Shown here in pieces: positions 1-5,967 of a DNA stretch of 8,609 bases. Position 1 is the first letter of the stretch, and each line of letters starts with the position of its first letter. The stretch comes from an uncultured Pseudomonadales bacterium (lineage in GTDB: Bacteria > Pseudomonadota > Gammaproteobacteria > Pseudomonadales > Porticoccaceae). The stretch lies in contig CAJQJT010000021.1 of assembly GCA_905478725.1 (NCBI GenBank), positions 1-8,609 on the forward strand, given 5' to 3'. The translations under genes were made by a program, and so were the position numbers. Below the pieces are notes generated by a model, which was given only the letters and a program-made list of their open reading frames with translations, was not told where the DNA came from and did no database searches.

Positions 1-489
1 ACCAAAGGAGTTTGCTGCCTGAGCGAGATTAAGACGGCTTGCTGCAGTCTTCTCTGGCCCCAGCGCTGCCACATAAGGATTGGCTGCAACCTGCAAAATA
101 GTAATGCCACTGGCCAGCACAAAGAAACCAAACAGGAACAGAGGATAGAGGTGCAGACTGGCTGAGGGGTAAAACAAACAGCAACCGGCAGCGGTAGTCA
201 GCAGACCAATAACGATGCCCTGCTGATAACCGACCTTATCGATTAATCTGCCAGCAAAGGGTGAAACAATAAAGTAGGCGCCAAAGAAGCAAAACTGTAC
301 CAGCATGGCTTGGGTATAGTTGAGATCAAATGACTCTTTTAAGAACGGAATTAAAATATCGTTTAGAACCGTGATAAAGCCCCAAAAGAAAAACAGACAT
401 GTCATCGCGATAAACGCAAAAGTGTGCTTTCCCTGAACCTGACCCTCTGCCACTGTTGCAGTTGATGCTTCTGGTGTTGAACCTGCCAT
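1..489 (-). CDS. FHS-family sugar MFS transporter (FucP/GluP/NagP type), C-terminal part outside window
   Basis: Reading from the ATG at 489, 163 codons stay open to base 1, so only about the first third of a ~400-residue carrier is visible. It is an inner-membrane protein of the fucose/glucose/galactose:H+ symporter family. A polar N-tail (residues 1-21) is followed by four hydrophobic segments at about 23-46, 60-79, 88-108 and 113-137. The MFS loop motif GRLIDKVGY lies at 80-88. The family signature around ASGITILQVAANPYV (126-140) and RLNLAQAANSFG (152-163) identifies the FHS group. Asp44 in LNDIL matches the conserved membrane Asp of E. coli FucP, while FucP's Glu135 position is Gln133 here, as in GluP/NagP-like members. 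An SD-like TAGGGGG lies at 500-494, four bases before the ATG. It is 185 bp downstream of mocA and probably has its own promoter. The exact sugar is unknown. Confidence 0.88.
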   Translation of the reverse strand, partial: MAGSTPEASTATVAEGQVQGKHTFAFIAMTCLFFFWGFITVLNDILIPFLKESFDLNYTQAMLVQFCFFGAYFIVSPFAGRLIDKVGYQQGIVIGLLTTAAGCCLFYPSASLHLYPLFLFGFFVLASGITILQVAANPYVAALGPEKTAASRLNLAQAANSFG

Positions 490-602
490 GAGACCCCCTA
501 ATTGGATAAATAGTTTGAGTTATTGTTTTAAAAAATTTGCTTGGAAAGGAGGTTAAGTCGCAACAAAGCTAGGCACAACAACTATTCGTTGAATGGGGTC
601 TC
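490..602 (-). promoter_or_regulatory. Inverted repeat that could mask the transporter ribosome binding site
   Basis: GAGACCCC (minus strand 602-595) is exactly complementary to GGGGTCTC (497-490). The second arm covers four of the five G residues of the SD and the whole spacer up to the transporter ATG. The arms are separated by 97 bases. If the transcript starts upstream of 602, for example by read-through from mocA, the 8-bp pairing could hide the SD; a start between the arms would leave it free. The regulatory reading is inference, and a chance match cannot be excluded. I saw no convincing -35/-10 pair in 490-674. Confidence 0.3.
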
Positions 603-674
603 TTTTAGGCTTGAATGCCGGTTTATTTACCTATTGCGACCCTGAACTAGGCGAACAGGCAAAATCAATTCGGA

Positions 675-1253
675 TTAGTTGAGGGAATCGAGAAAACGAG
701 TCCAGTCTGCAGGGGTGTCTATATCCATGGCCGCTTGCGGGAGATCGATTTCCACAAGATTGATATCCCCGCGCTGTAAAAGTGCTTTGGCACCGCTATC
801 CCCCGATAACAGCTTAAGGTCGGCGTATAGACTGTGAGGAAAGAGTGCTGGCACGCCGCGTCGGCTAGCGTAATAGGCAGAAACTGTATTGCTACCATCA
901 AAAGCCTTCAGCAGCAGCTTTAAGTCCTCAGTGGCGAGGGCAATTTGGTCAGCCAAGAGGATTAACAGACCATCAGACTGAGGGTCAATATGCTCAACAC
1001 CGACGGCAATAGATGCACCCAGACCCTGTTGCCAATGATTGTTGCGAATAATCTTAGCGCCTGAAATCTGTGGTTCAATCTGTTGATGGTTAGCGCCCAG
1101 TACAACCGAAACCCGATCGAGGCAAAGCGTATTGGCCTTATCTATACAGTGCTGTAGCAGCGGCTTGCCGTGGTGACTGATCAACTGTTTGGCAGAACCA
1201 AAGCGACTGGCGGCCCCTGCGGCAAGAATCAGTACTTCTATATGTTGCCTCAT
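675..1253 (-). CDS. mocA: MocA-type molybdenum cofactor cytidylyltransferase (NTP transferase family)
   Basis: This 192-residue cytoplasmic protein has the full MobA-like NTP-transferase fold signature. The nucleotide-binding loop LAAGAASRFGSAKQL is at 10-24 with Lys22, and NNHWQQGLGAS is at 71-81. LLADQI (99-104) carries the Mg-binding Asp102. GVPALF (133-138), GDSGAKALL (151-159) and DIDTPAD (177-183) follow. MocA joins CMP from CTP to molybdopterin-Mo, giving the cytosine-dinucleotide cofactor used by IorAB- and PaoABC-type hydroxylases. The position directly after xdhC and a hydroxylase pair favours MocA over the GTP-using MobA. The ATG shares one base with the xdhC stop (TAATG), and no SD is visible, so translation is probably coupled to xdhC. 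Length is normal for the family. CTP specificity is inferred from context, not proven by a residue. Confidence 0.87.
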   Translation of the reverse strand: MRQHIEVLILAAGAASRFGSAKQLISHHGKPLLQHCIDKANTLCLDRVSVVLGANHQQIEPQISGAKIIRNNHWQQGLGASIAVGVEHIDPQSDGLLILLADQIALATEDLKLLLKAFDGSNTVSAYYASRRGVPALFPHSLYADLKLLSGDSGAKALLQRGDINLVEIDLPQAAMDIDTPADWTRFLDSLN

Positions 1254-1260
1254 TATGAGG
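1248..1260 (-). repeat. Short palindrome over the xdhC stop / mocA start junction
   Basis: CCTCATTATGAGG is a 6+6 bp inverted repeat with one central base. It contains both the xdhC stop codon and the mocA start codon. The one-base loop makes a true RNA hairpin unlikely without opening the inner pairs. It may simply reflect the overlap CAT/ATG with flanking bases. It is noted because mocA has no SD in front of it. Confidence 0.3.
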
Positions 1261-2290
1261 TTTCAGAAACTGCTGCGAGTACGCCATTCAAAGACTGAGC
1301 TGTAGCTCCATGCAATACCGCGTGGCACTCGGCCAGAATGGATAGGGCTATGCCCTCAGGTAATTCCGCGCCAAGATTCAATCCCGCGGGCCCGGCAAGG
1401 GGAATAGACAGCTCTTTCTCATCCAGCTGCGCCAGAGCCAAGACCTGTTGCTTGCGAGAAGCGGGGCCAAGCAGTGCCAGATAGCCTATGGCGCTCCCCT
1501 GCAACGCTTTGATTGCATCCGCGTCCATCTGCAGGTTGTGGGACATGAGCACTGCGGCATTCCAATGGATTGCAGACCCATGTTCCATCAGCTCATTCAG
1601 CGGCTGGTGAAGAATCTGATCCGCTGACATAAAGTAGTCACGGCGGCCATTGGCCGGTCGCGAATCCCAGAGGGTCACAGTCCAGCCTAAGGTCTTGGCC
1701 ATCTGCACCACTGGCTGAGCGTCGACACCAGCGCCAATCACCAACAGATGGGGCGGTGGACTCAGGTGGGTTAACAGCCAAGTCTGATTATTTTTTTCGA
1801 TTAATTCTGGAGAAGATCGTTGAGTAGAGCGGTCCGTAGAAAGCTGAGATATTTCCCAGCGATTTTCGACCGCCCCGTCAGTGGCAATAAGCTGAGAGTA
1901 GAGACCCATGCCACCCTGACTGAGCTGCTCCTGAACCTCGGCTAAATGCAGATAGTGAAGCTCGGCCAAAATAGGCTGCAAGACAATATGTACTGTACCG
2001 CCGCAACCAATACCCAACTGAAAGGCAATATCGTCTTCATCGCCTCCATCATAACTAACCGTCAGTGTCTGCTTGCTCTGCATCACACGCGACGCCTGGC
2101 GCTGAATATCAGCCTCCAGACAACCGCCGCTAAGCAGGCCAAACTGCTGCCCGAGATCGTTGAACAGCATCATGGCACCGGCTCTGCGATAACAGGGGCC
2201 AACGGTTTTATACACCGTCGCCAGCACCCAGAGATGCTCGTCGCGACGAGGGTACCAATGTTTTAACAGCTCGGTGAGATGGTTATTCAT
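1253..2290 (-). CDS. xdhC: XdhC/CoxI-family molybdenum hydroxylase maturation factor
   Basis: XdhC-type proteins bind molybdenum cofactor, promote its sulfuration together with a cysteine desulfurase, and pass it to a dedicated hydroxylase in the cytoplasm; E. coli PaoD is the closest well-studied parallel. The 345-residue protein has both expected domains. The N-terminal XdhC/CoxI domain shows VYKTVGPCYRRAGA (26-39), GLLSGGCLEAD (51-61, Cys57) and LGIGCGGTVH (92-101, Cys96). The C-terminal Rossmann domain shows LLVIGAGVDAQPV (182-194), LMSHN (248-252), LALLGPASRK (271-280) and the family ending GLNLGAELPEGIALSILAE (303-321). It starts 29 bases after the hydroxylase large subunit stop and overlaps mocA by one base. 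No SD precedes the ATG. Residues 32-33 are Pro-Cys where many relatives have Ser-Ser or Ser-Thr. Confidence 0.92.
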   Translation of the reverse strand: MNNHLTELLKHWYPRRDEHLWVLATVYKTVGPCYRRAGAMMLFNDLGQQFGLLSGGCLEADIQRQASRVMQSKQTLTVSYDGGDEDDIAFQLGIGCGGTVHIVLQPILAELHYLHLAEVQEQLSQGGMGLYSQLIATDGAVENRWEISQLSTDRSTQRSSPELIEKNNQTWLLTHLSPPPHLLVIGAGVDAQPVVQMAKTLGWTVTLWDSRPANGRRDYFMSADQILHQPLNELMEHGSAIHWNAAVLMSHNLQMDADAIKALQGSAIGYLALLGPASRKQQVLALAQLDEKELSIPLAGPAGLNLGAELPEGIALSILAECHAVLHGATAQSLNGVLAAVSETS

Positions 2291-2319
2291 GGCATTAAGA
2301 CTAGCAGCAGCCCAAGCAA

Positions 2320-4524
2320 CTAGCTAAGCCTCAAGGGAAGATCACGTAGACGCTGCCCACTGGCCTTAAATACCGCATTGGCCACTGCTGGCGCCAAGGG
2401 CGGCAAGCCCGGCTCGCCGACACCCTCCGGATGTTCCTGACTCTCCACTATATGCACCTCAACCTCCGGGGCATCGGCCATACGTAACATCGGGTAGTTA
2501 TGGAAATTGCTCTGCTGAATCACACCATCGACCAATGTTATCTCGCCATGGAGCGCCGCCGTGAGGCCATAGATAATGCCTCCCTCCACCTGATCTCGAA
2601 CAATTCCCGGATTGACCACCATGCCGCAATGAATCGCCGCGGTGACTTTGTGGACAATAATTTGTGTCCCTTTAATCGATATCTCAGCGATCTGCGCCAC
2701 TGCCGAACCAAAGGAACTGTGAGTGGCCAGGCCATGGAAATGCCCTTCCGGCAGTGTTTTGCCCCAACCCGCCTTAGCCGCAACCAGCTGGGTAGCTTCG
2801 GTGAGGCGCGGATTGTTTTTCATGTTGGCGAGGCGAAAATCGAGTTCATCGATACCGGCGCTCTGGGCCAGTTCATCAATAAAAGATTCTTTAAAAAAGG
2901 CATTAGATGAGTGCCCTACCGAACGCCAAAAACCGGTGCGTAACCCCGGATCCTGAGTCACATGGCGCACCGCTTTGTTCGGAGTATCATAGTCAGAATA
3001 AATACCATCTCCAGCACTGGGGTCGGCAATGAAGCGATTAAATATAGGCCGGCCAAGCTTGCTCAACCAGTCGACAAAGCCTTTGTTGAGATAGTCGGGA
3101 GCCAGCGCATCGACCCACTCATCGAGCATATAACCCATAATGTTTGGACCCACCCGGCGCACAGCCCAGGTTTCAATAAGTCCCTGCTCAGAGACGCCAG
3201 CCTGCATACGCACTAACGCTGCAGGACGATAGAAGTCATTACTCATATCATCTTCGCGGCTCCATACCAGCTGAATATTGCGCCCGGTTTTCTGCGCAAT
3301 CAGCACCGCTTCGGCAACATCATCACCGAGGCCGCGACGACCAAAACCACCGCCTAAAAAAGCCGGATGCACTTTTACCTTATCGGCATCGAAGTCGCCG
3401 TAATAGACCGCGGCGCCGGCAGAGGCTTGGACATTTTGAGTGCCCAGATAAATCGCGCAGCTGTCGCCATTCACCTCAACGGTGCAATTCAACGGTTCCA
3501 TAGTGGCGTGAGCTAGATAGGGTGCGTAATAATCGGCGGCAACCACTGTCGCGGATTGATCCAACAACTTATCACCCTCACCTTCATCACAGCACTCCAA
3601 CCCTTTCTGACTACTGTCATTGAGGGTTTCGTTAAACTTGTTATAGATACTGTCTGATGACCAAGAGCCGAGTTCGGTTTTCTCCCAGTTCAGCTCAAGG
3701 ACTGCGGCGGCCTGTCGCGCTTGCCAGTAAGACTGAGCGACAACGGCCACGCCACTTTTAATTTTCACCACATCGACTACACCGGACCGTTTTAGTGCCG
3801 CTGAGGCATCGAAGCCCTGCAGTGTCGCACCCAATACAGGGGATCTCACCACCACTGCCCGATAGAGATTTTCCACCTCCGCATCTATACCAAACTCAGC
3901 GGTTCCAGTGGATTTGGACAGGGCATCCAAACGCGGCCGTTGACGGCCGATTTGGTCAAACTGTTTGGGGCTTCTTAAAGGGGAATTTTCTGGCACAGGC
4001 ATCAAAGCCGCCACGGCGACAAAATCACCAAAGCCATAAAACTTGCCCTCAACCATGACCTGGCCATCGACTAATACAATTTTATCCAAGGGCTGATCAA
4101 GCTGCTTAGCTGCGGCATTGCGAATTGCCGCAGCAGTGTCAGCCGCCGCCTGTCGAAGGGGCAAGAACTGGGCGCGGGTCGCATTGCTGCCACCGGTTGC
4201 CTGCATACCCATCTCTGGATTTTTATAGTCCTCGTGAAGACTGGCATGGCGAACATCAATGGCCGTTGGCTGAACCCGTAATTCCTCGGCAATCAAAGTG
4301 GTCAAACCATCGAGAATACCCTGCCCCATCTCACTGCTGGGCAGATAAAAAATAACCTTATTATCAGGCGTAATTTGAATAAAGGAGTTGGGTTCAAAGG
4401 CACCGGCAATAGCGGAATAACCTCTGCCTTTAGCGGCGGCAGTGGAGCAACCAACGATCAATCCAGTGGCTGCTGCGCCAGTAGAGAGGAGAAATAGCCG
4501 TCTTGTCATGGAAGCTTTTTTCAT
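2320..4524 (-). CDS. Molybdenum hydroxylase large (Mo-cofactor) subunit, IorB-like, Tat-exported
   Basis: This is the catalytic subunit of a xanthine dehydrogenase-family hydroxylase resembling isoquinoline 1-oxidoreductase beta. It would hydroxylate an N-heteroaromatic ring or oxidise an aldehyde using water-derived oxygen. The 734-residue length is normal for the IorB group. The N-terminus has a Tat motif, TRRLFLL at 7-13, a hydrophobic stretch to 25, and IVGC at 23-26, which also fits a lipobox with Cys26. Cofactor and active-site motifs follow: SEMGQG (64-69), ATGGSNATR (109-117), MEPLNC (342-347), LGGGFGRR (390-397), GFWRSVGHSSNAF (531-543) and GVGEPG (701-706). Glu704 is the expected catalytic base. 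The start is set by a strong AAGGAGG seven bases upstream and a 4-base ATGA overlap with the [2Fe-2S] gene. Related enzymes carry the cytosine-dinucleotide cofactor, which agrees with mocA downstream. The substrate is unknown. Confidence 0.93.
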   Translation of the reverse strand: MKKASMTRRLFLLSTGAAATGLIVGCSTAAAKGRGYSAIAGAFEPNSFIQITPDNKVIFYLPSSEMGQGILDGLTTLIAEELRVQPTAIDVRHASLHEDYKNPEMGMQATGGSNATRAQFLPLRQAAADTAAAIRNAAAKQLDQPLDKIVLVDGQVMVEGKFYGFGDFVAVAALMPVPENSPLRSPKQFDQIGRQRPRLDALSKSTGTAEFGIDAEVENLYRAVVVRSPVLGATLQGFDASAALKRSGVVDVVKIKSGVAVVAQSYWQARQAAAVLELNWEKTELGSWSSDSIYNKFNETLNDSSQKGLECCDEGEGDKLLDQSATVVAADYYAPYLAHATMEPLNCTVEVNGDSCAIYLGTQNVQASAGAAVYYGDFDADKVKVHPAFLGGGFGRRGLGDDVAEAVLIAQKTGRNIQLVWSREDDMSNDFYRPAALVRMQAGVSEQGLIETWAVRRVGPNIMGYMLDEWVDALAPDYLNKGFVDWLSKLGRPIFNRFIADPSAGDGIYSDYDTPNKAVRHVTQDPGLRTGFWRSVGHSSNAFFKESFIDELAQSAGIDELDFRLANMKNNPRLTEATQLVAAKAGWGKTLPEGHFHGLATHSSFGSAVAQIAEISIKGTQIIVHKVTAAIHCGMVVNPGIVRDQVEGGIIYGLTAALHGEITLVDGVIQQSNFHNYPMLRMADAPEVEVHIVESQEHPEGVGEPGLPPLAPAVANAVFKASGQRLRDLPLRLS

Positions 4525-5039
4525 GAGCTTGCCTCCTTATCGGTTATCACAGGATCAAAGATCTCAACCAGGCTTCCCTGAGTACGCATCGCCTCAGCGC
4601 CAGACTTAATCGCCGATTTAATTTTGCTATAAGTGCCACAGCGACAGATATTGCCATTCATGGCCATCTCTATATCGTCGTCGGAGGGATTGGGGTTTTT
4701 CGCTAACAGGGCGCTGGCAGACATCAGCTGACCGGACTGGCAGTAACCACATTGTGGAACACTGTACTCAACCCAGGCCTGTTGCAATGGATGCAAATTA
4801 TCCGGAGTACCCAGACCTTCAATACTGGTAATAGCGGCGCCTTGAACTGCAGAGATAGGCAGTGTGCAGGTGCGCACCGCTTCGCCATTAACATGCATGG
4901 TGCAGGCTCCGCAGAGACCCATACCGCAGCCAAACTTGCTGCCCTTGAGTTTAAAGTGATCCCGCACTACCCATAACAATGGGGTATCCGGGTCAATATC
5001 CACGTGCACAGCACTATTATTCAGCTGGAAAGTAATCAT
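4521..5039 (-). CDS. Molybdenum hydroxylase small subunit with two [2Fe-2S] clusters, IorA-like
   Basis: This electron-transfer subunit is 172 residues, the usual length. The N-terminal plant-ferredoxin-type domain binds the first cluster through Cys38, Cys43, Cys46 and Cys58 (CGMGLCGACT at 38-47). The C-terminal helical domain binds the second through Cys97, Cys100, Cys132 and Cys134 (QCGYCQSGQ and NICRCGTY). All eight ligands are present, so it should be functional. It carries electrons from the Mo site of the IorB-like subunit to an outside acceptor. It has no signal peptide, so export would be by riding with its Tat-bearing partner, as known for related enzymes. An in-frame stop lies 15 bases before the ATG at 5039, so this start is firm, although only a weak SD is visible. 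Its stop overlaps the next gene by four bases. Confidence 0.94.
   Translation of the reverse strand: MITFQLNNSAVHVDIDPDTPLLWVVRDHFKLKGSKFGCGMGLCGACTMHVNGEAVRTCTLPISAVQGAAITSIEGLGTPDNLHPLQQAWVEYSVPQCGYCQSGQLMSASALLAKNPNPSDDDIEMAMNGNICRCGTYSKIKSAIKSGAEAMRTQGSLVEIFDPVITDKEASS
4532..4538 (-). promoter_or_regulatory. Strong ribosome binding site of the IorB-like gene
   Basis: AAGGAGG on the minus strand lies seven bases before the ATG at 4524, inside the 3' end of the [2Fe-2S] subunit gene. It is the best SD in the hydroxylase block and favours Met1 over Met6 as the start, so the n-region of the Tat signal is MKKASM. The later genes xdhC and mocA lack any comparable site. Confidence 0.8.
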
Positions 5040-5153
5040 GATTTGGCTAACTCGCTAAAGTAAGCATCATAGATTGCAGAGTAAAGAAGGAAACTTCAAG
5101 GGGTAAGGGACGTCAACAGTGACTGGCAATATCTCTTTTATAAGGGGAATCAG
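5040..5153 (-). promoter_or_regulatory. Gap upstream of the hydroxylase block, probable promoter region
   Basis: These 114 bp separate tetR from the [2Fe-2S] gene. On the minus strand there is a good -10-like TATGAT at 5071-5066, ~27 bases before the start codon, but the match upstream at normal spacing is poor. TTGAAG (5099-5094) is 22 bases away. A TTGACG occurs at 5116-5111 but has only TTTCCT at the right distance. GAAG-TTTC-CTTC (5097-5086) is a small inverted repeat. No strong terminator after tetR was found, so read-through from tetR is possible. The promoter assignment is tentative. Confidence 0.3.
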
Positions 5154-5771
5154 CTAGCCGCGCAACATACTGCGCATCACCTGCTTTAGGGCTTCGTGGA
5201 GATTGCGCATCTCATCAAGGTTATCCGGATCAGTCATCCAGTGATAAACAATACCGCTCACTGAGGCAGTAAAGTGATCAGCAAGCATTCCCGCATCCAC
5301 TGTCGATGGCACTTCGCCAGCAGAAATAGCCTGTTCAATCCAGCTAATAACATCGCCGCGACGGCGTTGGTGAATACCCAAGATAACCCCTTTGAGCTGT
5401 GAATCCGGCGCCATGGAGTCAAACCAGAGACGGTAAAAAGCCTCCACATGTTTCGGCGCATCTTCACAGAATTTAATGTGGGCATCCAGAGCTGCAGCTA
5501 TAGCCTTGTAACCAAAGCTATTTGCCGTAACCTGAGTGAGTTCCCCAAGCCATTTGTCGCCGACCGACCTGAGTACAAAATCAAACAGACCTTCTCTATT
5601 GCCAAAGCGATAACCGGCCAGACCGCGAGAATAACCGGCTTTTTCACCGACATCTTTTAAGGTCACTAGGCCCGCCCCGCGCTCGACAATCAAATCCACC
5701 GCCGCCTCAAGCATCTTGGCGTCGGAGATTTCTTTGCGCTCAACCTGAGTGAGTCGGAGGGCTTTGGGCAT
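5154..5771 (-). CDS. TetR/AcrR-family transcriptional regulator
   Basis: This 205-residue protein is a probable homodimeric repressor. The N-terminal DNA-binding domain spans about residues 12-65. Its helix-turn-helix and family signature lie at 36-63 (VTLKDVGEKAGYSRGLAGYRF, followed by GNREGLF), matching the usual TetR pattern ending in YxxFxxKexLf. The rest (80-205) is a helical ligand-binding/dimerisation domain with no recognisable ligand signature. Start ATG at 5771 has only a modest AGGA 11 bases upstream. It is 186 bp downstream of icmF and 114 bp upstream of the hydroxylase block, all on one strand, so it could control itself, icmF, the hydroxylase genes, or several of these. An acyl-CoA-type ligand would fit the icmF neighbour but is speculation. 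Confidence 0.9.
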   Translation of the reverse strand: MPKALRLTQVERKEISDAKMLEAAVDLIVERGAGLVTLKDVGEKAGYSRGLAGYRFGNREGLFDFVLRSVGDKWLGELTQVTANSFGYKAIAAALDAHIKFCEDAPKHVEAFYRLWFDSMAPDSQLKGVILGIHQRRRGDVISWIEQAISAGEVPSTVDAGMLADHFTASVSGIVYHWMTDPDNLDEMRNLHEALKQVMRSMLRG

Positions 5772-5827
5772 TAGCTATGGGGTCCTAAATTAACTGTTTT
5801 GTGATTAGCGGTTCCTGGATTTATTCC

Positions 5828-5851
5828 ACTACCGCATCATGCGCCGGTAGT
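5828..5851. promoter_or_regulatory. Palindrome ACTACCG-N10-CGGTAGT, candidate TetR operator
   Basis: A perfect 7+7 bp inverted repeat with a 10-base centre lies 57-80 bp upstream of the tetR start and over 100 bp after icmF ends. An inner CGCA-TCA-TGCG repeat (5833-5843) overlaps one arm, so the site can fold in two ways. TetR-type repressors often bind such symmetric sites in their own upstream region. No U-run follows on the minus strand (next bases GGAATAAATCC), which argues against a standard terminator. I found no second copy in the gaps 5040-5153 or 490-674. Confidence 0.45.
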
Positions 5852-5949
5852 TTGCGTCAGAAGTAGGCAAAAATGCACGCAGTGAGGGAATTTATGTTGA
5901 TAAATCACCAAATGAGTACATTTTTAACGCCCTTCTGGCGGAAAATACC

Positions 5950-5967
5950 CAGCATGATTACATGCTG
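5950..5967 (-). terminator. Stem-loop at the icmF stop codon, possible weak terminator
   Basis: On the minus strand CAGCATG-TAAT-CATGCTG forms a perfect 7-bp stem with a four-base loop, and the icmF stop codon TAA is in the loop. It is followed by GGTATTTTCC, so there is a short U-run but not a full tract. A second small stem, CGCC-AGAAG-GGCG, lies just downstream (5940-5928). Together they may end or stabilise the icmF message. Canonical intrinsic termination is not shown. Confidence 0.4.

Noticed and set aside
545..575. Plus-strand AAAGGAGGT followed by AAGTCGCAACAAAGCTA, resembling an SD and the conserved 3' end of 16S rRNA
   Set aside because: Only about 16 bases resemble 16S and the flanks do not match. 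No plus-strand reading frame with coding character follows, so this is most likely chance.
2500..2910. 136-codon plus-strand open frame opposite the hydroxylase large subunit
   Set aside because: It lies wholly antisense to a gene with strong family motifs and its translation resembles nothing known; a shadow frame.
5047..5070. Seven-codon upstream reading frame (MMLTLAS) before the [2Fe-2S] gene
   Set aside because: It overlaps the best -10-like element, lacks an SD, and has no regulatory codon run, so it is not supported as a leader peptide.
5104..5122. CAGTGACTG and GACGTC short palindromes in the tetR-[2Fe-2S] gap as TetR operators
   Set aside because: Arms are only three to four bases and do not resemble the 5828-5851 palindrome, so there is no basis to assign an operator.
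5896..5909. TTGAT-AA-ATCA element resembling an FNR/CRP-type half-site pair
   Set aside because: The spacer is two bases rather than the four needed for an FNR box, and the outer bases do not match, so it is not a credible site.
5928..5940. CGCC-loop-GGCG hairpin next to a run of five T on the plus strand
   Set aside because: On the minus strand, where all genes are read, the run downstream is A-rich (TTAAAAA) instead of U-rich. On the plus strand the T-run lies before the stem, so it is not an intrinsic terminator in either direction.
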